Shown here in pieces: positions 1-6,256 of a stretch of DNA of 9,628 nucleotides. The translations under genes and the position numbers were made by a program. The stretch covers positions 1 to 9,628 of the forward strand of contig JAEZLZ010000118.1 in NCBI GenBank assembly GCA_023415055.1. Direction: 5' to 3'. The notes below the pieces were generated by a model that had not been told where the DNA came from, made no database searches, and saw only the letters and a list, made by a program, of their open reading frames with translations. Positions within the stretch are counted from its first letter, which is position 1; every line of letters starts with the position of its first letter. The DNA comes from Bacillota bacterium (lineage in GTDB: Bacteria > Bacillota > Clostridia > Lachnospirales > Lachnospiraceae).

Positions 1-444
1 CTGGAAGCCTCCGAAGAATAATCCGATCAAAATCAAAGGCCAGGCTGCCATGGATCCAAAATTAGCAACCGGTACCAGCAGTCCTCTGATTTTCAAGGGC
101 ATATAAGAATTCTGATGTTGAATCGCATGACCACATTCATGTGCCGCAACACCGATTGCAGCCAAGGAATTGGAATGATAAACCGAATCAGATAAACGAA
201 GCACCTTACTTCTCGGATCATAATGATCGCTCAGCTGGCCGGAAACCTGTTCGATACTCACATCCACAATTCCAGAGGCCTGTAACAGCTTTGCAGCTGC
301 CTGTGCTCCGGTCATCCCGGATATGCTGCGAACGCGTGAGTATCTTGCAAAGGTGGATTTTACCTTTGCTGAAGCCAGCATCGATATTACAACACCGATT
401 AATACAAGAATATAAGTTGAATCAAAATAAGGGTAGAATCCCAT
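1..444 (-). CDS. Membrane zinc metallopeptidase, YugP-like (partial, C-terminus outside window)
   Basis: The 148 visible residues begin with Met-Gly-Phe-Tyr-Pro-Tyr, then a hydrophobic membrane segment at about residues 10-25. The zinc-binding motif HECGH is at residues 102-106, in the context AAHECGHAIQHQ, and a second hydrophobic stretch (about 132-145) runs to the window edge. This matches the Zn_peptidase_2 / YugP family, membrane-anchored gluzincin-like proteases of about 225-235 residues, so roughly the last third is missing. The substrate is not established for the family. The ATG is preceded by GGAGG at 450-454 with 5 bases of spacing. It lies 59 bases downstream of fmt on the same strand with no terminator between, so it is probably the third gene of a def-fmt transcript. 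The HExxH motif and overall match are directly visible; the operon assignment is inference. Confidence 0.9.
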   Translation of the reverse strand, partial: MGFYPYFDSTYILVLIGVVISMLASAKVKSTFARYSRVRSISGMTGAQAAAKLLQASGIVDVSIEQVSGQLSDHYDPRSKVLRLSDSVYHSNSLAAIGVAAHECGHAIQHQNSYMPLKIRGLLVPVANFGSMAAWPLILIGLFFGGFQ

Positions 445-503
445 AATAACCTCCATTCTGCCACTGCCCCGAATTATGAGGTGGTAGCACGTCTGTCGTT
501 ACG

Positions 504-1442
504 TCATTTGGTACCTAGGATGGTTCCGGTCGCAACCGGATAACCGCGAAGGAATGCATCGGTAGTCATACGTTTCTTGCCTTCCAGCTGAAGCTCCCGA
601 ATCACAAGGGCACCTTCCCCGGTTGCTACCACGAGAGCATCCTTACGAAGCTCGATAATCTCTCCGGGAACTGCCTCTTTTGTAAGCTGTGACTCTACCG
701 CAGCTTGCCAAAGCTTAAGCGTCTTTCCATCTAGATAGGTATAAGCACTTGGCCAAGGATTCAATCCACGGATCAAACGCTCCAGCTTCACTGCCGGTTC
801 ATGAAAATCTAGTTTGCCCATCTCTTTATTCAGAATCTTGACATAGGTAGCCTGATCATTATCTTGTACTATTCTGGCTGCCGTACCGTCCTCAAGCTGT
901 TTGAGTGCAATCAGTAATAGGTCCGCGCCCAGCTTTGCCATTTTATCAAACAGGCTGCCGCCGGTCTCATCTGGCGCAATAGGAAGTCTTTCCTGCAATA
1001 TCATGTCTCCGGTATCAATACCCACATCCATATGCATAATTGTAATTCCCGTCTCTCTTTCCCCGTCAATAACAGCATATTGAATCGGTGCAGCTCCGCG
1101 GTATTTGGGCAGTAAGGAACCATGTACATTGATACATCCGTAGTGCGGAATTTCTAAAAATGCTTTCGGTAAGATCTGGCCAAAGGCAGCCACAACAATT
1201 ACCTCCGGTGACATAGTCTCGATCTGAGACATAAAATCAGGATCCTTCACCTTAATCGGTTGATATACCGGAATCCCTGCTTTTAGCGCAAGCTCCTTCA
1301 CGGGTGAGAAGGTAACCTCATGTCCTCTGCCCTTTTGTTTATCCGGTTGGGTAACAACTCCCAAAAGCTCATGCTCAGAAGCGATTAATTTTTCTAAGGT
1401 CACTGCCGCAAAATCGGGCGTTCCCATAAATAAAACCTTCAT
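504..1442 (-). CDS. fmt: Methionyl-tRNA formyltransferase
   Basis: This cytoplasmic enzyme transfers a formyl group from 10-formyl-tetrahydrofolate to Met-tRNAfMet to make the initiator tRNA. At 312 residues it has normal family length. The N-terminal formyltransferase domain opens with MKVLFMGTPDFA. The catalytic region has Asn105 and His107 in INVHGSLLPKYRG (signature SLLPxYRG at 109-116), and the catalytic Asp is in the GIDTGDM segment at about 141-147. The C-terminal tRNA-binding domain (about 205-312) includes the conserved RLIRGLNPWPSAYT stretch. The ATG has a moderate AAAGGA-type ribosome binding site about 9 bases upstream. It follows def after 35 bases and precedes the Zn peptidase gene. 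The def-fmt pair acts on the same formyl group at opposite ends of translation, a widely conserved pairing. Nothing looks truncated. Confidence 0.97.
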   Translation of the reverse strand: MKVLFMGTPDFAAVTLEKLIASEHELLGVVTQPDKQKGRGHEVTFSPVKELALKAGIPVYQPIKVKDPDFMSQIETMSPEVIVVAAFGQILPKAFLEIPHYGCINVHGSLLPKYRGAAPIQYAVIDGERETGITIMHMDVGIDTGDMILQERLPIAPDETGGSLFDKMAKLGADLLLIALKQLEDGTAARIVQDNDQATYVKILNKEMGKLDFHEPAVKLERLIRGLNPWPSAYTYLDGKTLKLWQAAVESQLTKEAVPGEIIELRKDALVVATGEGALVIRELQLEGKKRMTTDAFLRGYPVATGTILGTK

Positions 1443-1477
1443 CCAGTTCAGTCCTTTCCATAGCCTGATAATAAGGC

Positions 1478-1963
1478 TTATTGTACCTCTTCGGTAACGG
1501 TTACATCACGTAATTCACCGATGGTCTGGTCAACATAGAGCTTCCCGTCCAGATGATCGATCTCATGGCAGAAGGCTTTCGCTAATAATCCGGTACCCTC
1601 TATGGTGTATTCTTCCATTTTTTCATTCATGGCTTTTACCTTTACATAGTTAGGTCTGCTTACGGTACCGACCTTTCCGGGCACACTAAGGCATCCTTCA
1701 TCTCCGATTTGTTCTCCCTCAGTTTCGATAATGACAGGGTTGATTAATATAATTGGAGTATCTCCTTCTTCTGATACATCTATTACCACAAGACGTTTCA
1801 GAATGCCTACCTGAGGTGCTGCAAGTCCTACACCGTTTGCATCATACATGGTGTCCAACATATCATCGATTAATGTAAGAAGCTTCCTATCAACTTCCTT
1901 TATTTCCTTTGCCACCTTATTCAAAACGGGATCTCCGATTTCTCTGATATTTCTGATTGCCAT
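1478..1963 (-). CDS. def: Peptide deformylase
   Basis: A metal (Fe2+/Zn2+) hydrolase that removes the N-formyl group from nascent proteins at the ribosome. All three family motifs are present, numbered from the chosen start: GVGLAAPQVG at 44-53, EGCLSVPG at 89-96 with metal ligand Cys91, and HEIDHLDG at 133-140 with ligands His133 and His137 and catalytic Glu134. The length is 161 residues. An in-frame ATG three codons upstream (1970-1972) would give 164 residues, but the only purine-rich ribosome binding site, GAGAGG at 1973-1978, abuts that codon and sits 9 bases from the ATG at 1961-1963. MAIRNIREIGDPVL is also the normal family N-terminus. It is first in the def-fmt-Zn peptidase run, behind its own promoter at about 2050-2079. 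Confidence 0.97.
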   Translation of the reverse strand: MAIRNIREIGDPVLNKVAKEIKEVDRKLLTLIDDMLDTMYDANGVGLAAPQVGILKRLVVIDVSEEGDTPIILINPVIIETEGEQIGDEGCLSVPGKVGTVSRPNYVKVKAMNEKMEEYTIEGTGLLAKAFCHEIDHLDGKLYVDQTIGELRDVTVTEEVQ

Positions 1964-1972
1964 ACTATCCAT

Positions 1973-1978
1973 CCTCTC
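1973..1978 (-). promoter_or_regulatory. Ribosome binding site that decides the def start
   Basis: GAGAGG on the minus strand lies 9 bases from the ATG at 1961-1963 but touches the alternative upstream ATG at 1970-1972, so the downstream start is preferred. Confidence 0.6.
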
Positions 1979-2049
1979 TATCGAATCATTCTAACTTAGA
2001 AACCAATTTATTCATGCTTCTTTAAGTAAATCATGGAAGCAATTATTAT

Positions 2050-2079
2050 ATAATATCATAACCCAACCGATTTTATCAA
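2050..2079 (-). promoter_or_regulatory. Predicted sigma-A promoter for def-fmt-Zn peptidase
   Basis: On the minus strand a -35 box TTGATA (2079-2074) is followed by an 18-base spacer and a -10 box TATTAT (2055-2050). The -10 is preceded by TGA, giving an extended -10 (TGATATTAT). Transcription would start near 2043, leaving a leader of about 80 bases before def. No riboswitch-like structure is obvious in that leader. The prediction rests on consensus match only. Confidence 0.6.
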
Positions 2080-2130
2080 CAAAATATCGGCTCCGGTCAT
2101 GAGTATTCATAAAAATATCATAAATAGGGC

Positions 2131-2223
2131 TAAAGTGTGACCAGGGTGCTGCGCACTCTTCCTGATGCAATAAATTGATCTATAAGCAAGCTTGCAATAG
2201 CAATCTATTGGATCAACACTTTA
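2131..2223. repeat. 93-base element bounded by 8-base inverted ends, with internal hairpins
   Basis: The element begins TAAAGTGT (2131-2138) and ends ACACTTTA (2216-2223), a perfect 8-base inverted repeat. With two single-base gaps the match continues inward (GACCA against TGATCCA). Inside are a hairpin AGGGTGC-TGC-GCACTCT (2143-2159; one G-U pair on the plus strand), TTGATC/GATCAA (2175-2180 and 2211-2216), a 10-base palindrome GCAAGCTTGC (2186-2195) and a hairpin CAATAG-CAAT-CTATTG (2195-2210). It starts two bases after the priA stop codon. It could be a MITE-like remnant; the outermost TA at each end would fit a TA target-site duplication of IS630/mariner type. It could equally be a folded 3' end for the priA transcript. 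There is no U-tract typical of an intrinsic terminator. Confidence 0.5.
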
Positions 2224-2225
2224 AT

Positions 2226-4472
2226 TTAGTAGCTGCTCAACGGATCAAAATCAAATTGAAGATTGCAGCCGGAAAAATATTGAGAATAGGCAAAATATCC
2301 TTCCAGATAATTCTTAATTCGGATCAGCTCCTCGTAATCCTTATGTTTTAGATATATTACCCTGCGGTAGGTATCATTCGCTTTGGATAAGGCTGCCGGA
2401 GCCGGACCGATTAACTGGAGCAAGATTGCATTCTTCTCCTGGTATATTTTCAAAGCCTCTCCGAGATGCTCTGCTGCTCTTTCTGCTTTGTCCTCCTCCT
2501 TTGAGGTTACCAGAACTAAAAGCATATGCGCTGCAGGAGGATATTGCATCAGTGTTCGATATAGAATCTCCTGTTCATAAAAGCTCTCATAATCTCCCAG
2601 AGAAGCAGCCGTTATGCTGTAGTGCTCCGGGTGATAGGTCTGAATCACAACCTCACCGGGCAATACGTCTCTTCCGGCTCTGCCTGCTGCCTGGCAAAGA
2701 AGCTGAAAGGTTCTTTCGCTTGCTCTATAATCGCCGGTATAAAGTGACAGATCAGCCGCGATGATGCCGACTAAGGTTACCTTAGGAAAATCATGTCCCT
2801 TGACAATCATCTGCGTGCCGACGAGGATATCTGCTTTATGTCCCGCAAATGCAGATAGAATCGCCTCATGACCGCCTTTATTTTTCGTTGTATCCGCATC
2901 CATTCGAAGCACTCTGGCATAGGGAAATTCCCTTTTCACCAATTCTTCTACCTTTTGTGTTCCCGTACCGAAGGCTGCAATATATTTTGAACCGCAGCTG
3001 GGGCAGGTTCCAGGCTGATGCTCTGTATATCCACAGTAATGACAGACCATACTTCCGTTATTATGAGAGGTCAGAGAAATCTCACAGTGAGGGCAGGTCA
3101 TTACATGACCGCAGCTGCGGCAGGATACAAAGCCCGCATAGCCTCTTCGATTCAGGAATAGCATTATCTGTTCCTTCTTATTTAAACGATCTGTGATTAA
3201 CTCCTTTAGCTTCTCACTGAAAATGGATTTATTTTTCTTCTTCAACTCTTCCCGAAGGTCAGCAACCCATACAACGGGAGGTTCTGCCTCCTTCGCTCTT
3301 TTACTAAGCTTATAAAGCTTCGTCCTTCCTTCCTTTGCTTCAAGAAAAGTCTCCATGGAGGGAGTGGCTGAACCTAAGAATACCGAGCTGCCCGTTAGTT
3401 TGGCACGCATTCTTGCAACCGGGACTGCATGGTATTTTGGTGTCGTCTCACTTTTATAACTATTCTCATGTTCTTCATCAATAATAATTAATCCCAGTCG
3501 TTGAAACGGTGTAAATAAAGCAGATCTTGGACCAATCATAATATCTATCTCTCCGTTACGAGCACGGACACTCTGATCATAACGTTCCCCTTGGGACATC
3601 TTAGAATTCATAATGGAAATCCGGTCACCGAAGCGACGATAGAACCGCTGCACGGTTTGATAAGTCAAAGCAATCTCCGGGATCAGCATAATCACTTGCT
3701 TTCCCTGGCTGACTGCCTTGGCAATGATCTCCATATAGACTTCCGTTTTTCCGCTTCCGGTCACTCCGTATAAGAGATAATCGGTACGAACGCCGCTTTC
3801 ATAATCATTGATAAAGTCCTGAACAATATACCTCTGCTCATCATTCAGCTCAACCGGACGGAATTCTTCCTTCTGCGAAGCAATCGGATTACGGTAAATC
3901 TGCTCGGCAACGGTTTTTGTAACCCCCTGCTTCTCCAAGCTCTGAATCGTCGCCCGTGATACATTGAGTTTATTTACGACAACATCATAATCAAGAATTC
4001 TATCTTTGAGTAAAGCCTCCAACAATCTGAGCCGAGCTTTGTTATTCTTCCTCTGATATTCATAATACAATTGATTCGCCTGTTCGCTGCCAATCACTAA
4101 TTGTATACTTTTTTGTTCTTTGATCTTCACTGCTTTACGAACCGGAATCACCGTCTTAAGTGCATCGTTCATAGTCCCTCCGAAGGTCTCCTTGATCCAA
4201 TAAGCAAGATAAATCAGATGGCTTTCGATCATTGGCGCATCGCTGACCACACTGGAGATCGGTTTGATCATATCCTTCTTAAGCTTCGGTTCTTCCGATC
4301 GGTCAACGATATATCCGTTAATCTGTCTGTTTCCCTTTCCGAAGGGCACTATAACAAGAGCACCGATGACCGCCTGCTCCGACAGTTGTGCCGGAATCGC
4401 ATATTGATATGTCTTGTCCAGGTTCTCATGGGAGATATCAATAATGATATCTGCATAGCTTTGATCAGACAT
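2226..4472 (-). CDS. priA: Primosomal replication-restart helicase PriA
   Basis: A superfamily 2 3'-to-5' DNA helicase that recognises stalled or repaired forks and reloads the replicative helicase. With the chosen start it is 748 residues, a normal length. The N-terminal fork-binding domain (about 1-105) includes YADIIIDIS and VPFGKGNRQINGYIV. Walker A GVTGSGKT is at 236-243 and the DEEH Walker B box at 332-335. Eight zinc-binding cysteines are at 451, 454, 460, 463, 477, 480, 490 and 493, followed by VGTQMIVKGHDFP at 551-563 and motif VI QAAGRAGR at 594-601. An upstream in-frame ATG (4500-4502) would add ten residues but has no ribosome binding site, whereas the ATG at 4470-4472 has GAGGGAGG 5 bases upstream. 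The gene follows murE by 35 bases and is probably co-transcribed with it. No key residue is missing. Confidence 0.97.
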   Translation of the reverse strand: MSDQSYADIIIDISHENLDKTYQYAIPAQLSEQAVIGALVIVPFGKGNRQINGYIVDRSEEPKLKKDMIKPISSVVSDAPMIESHLIYLAYWIKETFGGTMNDALKTVIPVRKAVKIKEQKSIQLVIGSEQANQLYYEYQRKNNKARLRLLEALLKDRILDYDVVVNKLNVSRATIQSLEKQGVTKTVAEQIYRNPIASQKEEFRPVELNDEQRYIVQDFINDYESGVRTDYLLYGVTGSGKTEVYMEIIAKAVSQGKQVIMLIPEIALTYQTVQRFYRRFGDRISIMNSKMSQGERYDQSVRARNGEIDIMIGPRSALFTPFQRLGLIIIDEEHENSYKSETTPKYHAVPVARMRAKLTGSSVFLGSATPSMETFLEAKEGRTKLYKLSKRAKEAEPPVVWVADLREELKKKNKSIFSEKLKELITDRLNKKEQIMLFLNRRGYAGFVSCRSCGHVMTCPHCEISLTSHNNGSMVCHYCGYTEHQPGTCPSCGSKYIAAFGTGTQKVEELVKREFPYARVLRMDADTTKNKGGHEAILSAFAGHKADILVGTQMIVKGHDFPKVTLVGIIAADLSLYTGDYRASERTFQLLCQAAGRAGRDVLPGEVVIQTYHPEHYSITAASLGDYESFYEQEILYRTLMQYPPAAHMLLVLVTSKEEDKAERAAEHLGEALKIYQEKNAILLQLIGPAPAALSKANDTYRRVIYLKHKDYEELIRIKNYLEGYFAYSQYFSGCNLQFDFDPLSSY

Positions 4473-4477
4473 AGCGG

Positions 4478-4485
4478 CCTCCCTC
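4478..4485 (-). promoter_or_regulatory. Ribosome binding site that decides the priA start
   Basis: GAGGGAGG on the minus strand lies 5 bases upstream of the ATG at 4470-4472. The alternative ATG at 4500-4502 is preceded by AT-rich sequence with no Shine-Dalgarno match, and PriA homologues normally begin just before the YADI-like segment. Confidence 0.75.
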
Positions 4486-4507
4486 GTAAGTAAATTTTGC
4501 ATACATT

Positions 4508-5983
4508 TTATTTCAGAAGTGGATTCAAACTGATTGCAGCCGCCTTTCGGATCAGCTCACGATCATCCATGGGATACTTTACTCCCTTGATTTCCTGATA
4601 ATCCTCGTGTCCTTTTCCCGCAACAACGATAACATCGCCATCTTTGGCATGATCTATACTATAGCGGATTGCTTCTTCCCTGTCGATGATTTCAACATAT
4701 TCGCCCGGACCCTTCTTTACACCTGTAATAATGTCATTTACAATATCCTGCGGTTCTTCAAAGCGTGGATTATCCGAAGTAACGATAGTCAGATCTGCCA
4801 TGACGGAGGATACCTCACCCATCTCAAAGCGGCGGCTTCTGGATCGATTGCCGCCACAACCAAATAAACAAACCAATCTTCTCGGATTATACTCCTTTAG
4901 TGTGGATAACAGACTTTGAAGGCTCATCGCATTATGAGCATAATCGAGCATGACACTGAAATGCTTTGATACCGGAACCAGCTCCACTCTCCCTTTGACA
5001 TTGACACTGCTCAGTGCCTTAAGAATCTCCCCATCGCTTACGCCGAAATGCCTGCATAAAGCAATCGCACACAAGGAATTATAGACATTGAATTTACCGG
5101 GAATATTCATCTCTACTTCCAAATTCATACGTCCCTCTACCTTATATGCAATGCCCAAAAAACCGGGTCTTTGTAATAACTTAATATCATTTGCTCGTAT
5201 ATCTGCATTCTCTGAGAAACCGAAGGTCTCAATTTCACAGGTATGCCCACGCAGTATCTGTTCGGCATGCTCATCATCAATGTTAATCAGTCCCAGCTTA
5301 CATTGACCAAACAACTTGCTCTTACTGGTCAGATAATCTTCAAAATCGGTATGCTCCGCGCCACCGATATGATCCTCACCAAGATTCGTAAAGATTCCGT
5401 AATCGTAAGTGAAGCCGGCTACACGGTTTAGCTTAAGACCCTGGGAGGAAACCTCCATTACGACGCATTCACAGCCTTCCTCCACCATTCTGGCAAAGGT
5501 CTCTTGAATCGTATAAGATTCCGGCGTCGTGTTATTTGCCGGTATCACGGTCTCTCCGATAATCGTCTCTATCGTCCCGATGAGTCCCACCTTTTTCCCC
5601 GTGTTCTCAAGAATAGATTTGATCATATAGGTGGTGGTGGTCTTGCCCTTCGTACCTGTGATTCCGATGGTGGTTAGCTTTCGTGCGGGATGATCAAAAT
5701 ATGCTGCCGACATATACGCTAGCGCCAGTCTTGTATCTTCAACCCGGATTACCGTGATTTCGGGAGGCAGTTCCACATCTTTTTCTGCAACAATAGCCAC
5801 CGCACCTTTCATTGCGGCCTCTGCGGCATATGCATGACCGTCATATACCGCACCTGAGATACACAGAAAAACACAGTTTTTTGACACCTTTCTCGAATCA
5901 TAGACCAATTCCTCAACCGTTGTATCTACATCACCCTGAATACAGGTATATTTCAATTGCTCCAACATATCCTTTAAAATCAT
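4508..5983 (-). CDS. murE: UDP-MurNAc-tripeptide synthetase MurE (meso-diaminopimelate type)
   Basis: A cytoplasmic Mur ligase that adds the third amino acid to UDP-MurNAc-L-Ala-D-Glu, using ATP, in peptidoglycan precursor synthesis. It has 491 residues, a normal length. The N-terminal UDP-substrate domain contains VYDSRKV at about 27-33. The ATP-binding P-loop ITGTKGKTTT is at 108-117. A likely carbamylated lysine is Lys221 in TSKSKLF. The C-terminal domain carries DNPR at 404-407, the motif associated with meso-diaminopimelate rather than lysine specificity, and GKGHEDYQ at 456-463. The segment TNLGEDHIGGAEH (199-211) replaces the more common DHLDYHG. The ATG has an excellent ribosome binding site, AAGAAGGAGG, 7 bases upstream. 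It heads the murE-priA pair behind a consensus-like promoter. Substrate choice is inferred from the DNPR motif only. Confidence 0.95.
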   Translation of the reverse strand: MILKDMLEQLKYTCIQGDVDTTVEELVYDSRKVSKNCVFLCISGAVYDGHAYAAEAAMKGAVAIVAEKDVELPPEITVIRVEDTRLALAYMSAAYFDHPARKLTTIGITGTKGKTTTTYMIKSILENTGKKVGLIGTIETIIGETVIPANNTTPESYTIQETFARMVEEGCECVVMEVSSQGLKLNRVAGFTYDYGIFTNLGEDHIGGAEHTDFEDYLTSKSKLFGQCKLGLINIDDEHAEQILRGHTCEIETFGFSENADIRANDIKLLQRPGFLGIAYKVEGRMNLEVEMNIPGKFNVYNSLCAIALCRHFGVSDGEILKALSSVNVKGRVELVPVSKHFSVMLDYAHNAMSLQSLLSTLKEYNPRRLVCLFGCGGNRSRSRRFEMGEVSSVMADLTIVTSDNPRFEEPQDIVNDIITGVKKGPGEYVEIIDREEAIRYSIDHAKDGDVIVVAGKGHEDYQEIKGVKYPMDDRELIRKAAAISLNPLLK

Positions 5984-5990
5984 AAGTAGT

Positions 5991-6000
5991 CCTCCTTCTT
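5991..6000 (-). promoter_or_regulatory. Strong ribosome binding site of murE
   Basis: AAGAAGGAGG on the minus strand with 7 bases of spacing to the ATG at 5981-5983, close to the full anti-Shine-Dalgarno complement. It supports this start. Confidence 0.8.
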
Positions 6001-6074
6001 TTGCCCATTTCTAATTATTTATTTATGTTCATTTAAATTCCATATATTGTAATATTACTTTCTACACAATTATA

Positions 6075-6102
6075 ATTATAGGCGAATTATCCTATTTGTA
6101 AA
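6075..6102 (-). promoter_or_regulatory. Predicted sigma-A promoter for murE-priA
   Basis: On the minus strand TTTACA (6102-6097, 5 of 6 matches to TTGACA), a 16-base spacer and a perfect TATAAT (6080-6075). A second overlapping TATAAT follows at 6074-6069 but is too far from the -35. The start of transcription would be near 6068, giving a leader of about 85 bases. The rest of the 273-base divergent gap (5984-6256) holds the murE leader, this promoter and the upstream region of the plus-strand SPL-family gene; I see no small ORF or RNA gene in it. Confidence 0.7.
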
Positions 6103-6139
6103 GCAAAAAGATGGGATGTGGACTGTTCTTCCCCATGCC

Positions 6140-6145
6140 TATAAT
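6140..6145 (+). promoter_or_regulatory. Possible -10 box for the SPL-family gene
   Basis: A perfect TATAAT lies about 110 bases upstream of the TTG start on the plus strand. The best -35 candidate, TGGACT at 6119-6124, matches 4 of 6 positions with a short 15-base spacer, so the promoter is weak or differently controlled. Confidence 0.3.
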
Positions 6146-6150
6146 ATATG

Positions 6151-6162
6151 TAATTCGAATTA
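6151..6162. promoter_or_regulatory. 12-base perfect palindrome, possible operator
   Basis: TAATTCGAATTA is perfectly self-complementary and begins 6 bases after the putative -10 box at 6140-6145, so it would cover the start of transcription of the SPL-family gene. That position fits a repressor site, but AT-rich palindromes of this size also arise by chance and no regulator gene is adjacent. Confidence 0.3.
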
Positions 6163-6243
6163 TTTTATCTCACCGATCATATGAGTCACCGCTTAACCGC
6201 TGCTTAGGCATAATTAAATAACAATGAAGACAAACTAAATATC

Positions 6244-6249
6244 AGGAGG
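6244..6249 (+). promoter_or_regulatory. Ribosome binding site supporting the TTG start of the SPL-family gene
   Basis: AGGAGG (followed by TGG) with 7 bases of spacing to the TTG codon at 6257-6259. No ATG is placed at a suitable distance, so the non-ATG start is well supported. Confidence 0.8.
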
Positions 6250-6256
6250 TGGTCTA

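Noticed and set aside
141..446. Plus-strand 101-codon ORF at the left edge
   Set aside because: It is antisense to the Zn metallopeptidase gene, whose HECGH motif and membrane segments are clear on the minus strand.
1461..1478. Small inverted repeat AGCCT/AGGCT between def and fmt
   Set aside because: Only a 5-base stem overlapping the def stop codon and no T-tract; not a credible terminator.
2383..2764. Plus-strand ORFs inside priA, and similar ones inside murE, fmt and comEC
   Set aside because: They are antisense or frame-shifted shadows of clearly identified genes, with no family resemblance or ribosome binding sites.
4473..4502. Ten-residue N-terminal extension of PriA from an upstream ATG
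   Set aside because: No Shine-Dalgarno sequence before that ATG, while GAGGGAGG sits inside the extension at the right distance for the downstream ATG.
6157..6216. Possible sporulation sigma-G type boxes upstream of the SPL-like gene (CATATGA at 6178, CATAATT at 6209)
   Set aside because: Matches to the -10 consensus are partial, and no -35 box with the right sequence and spacing was found, so I do not call a forespore promoter.
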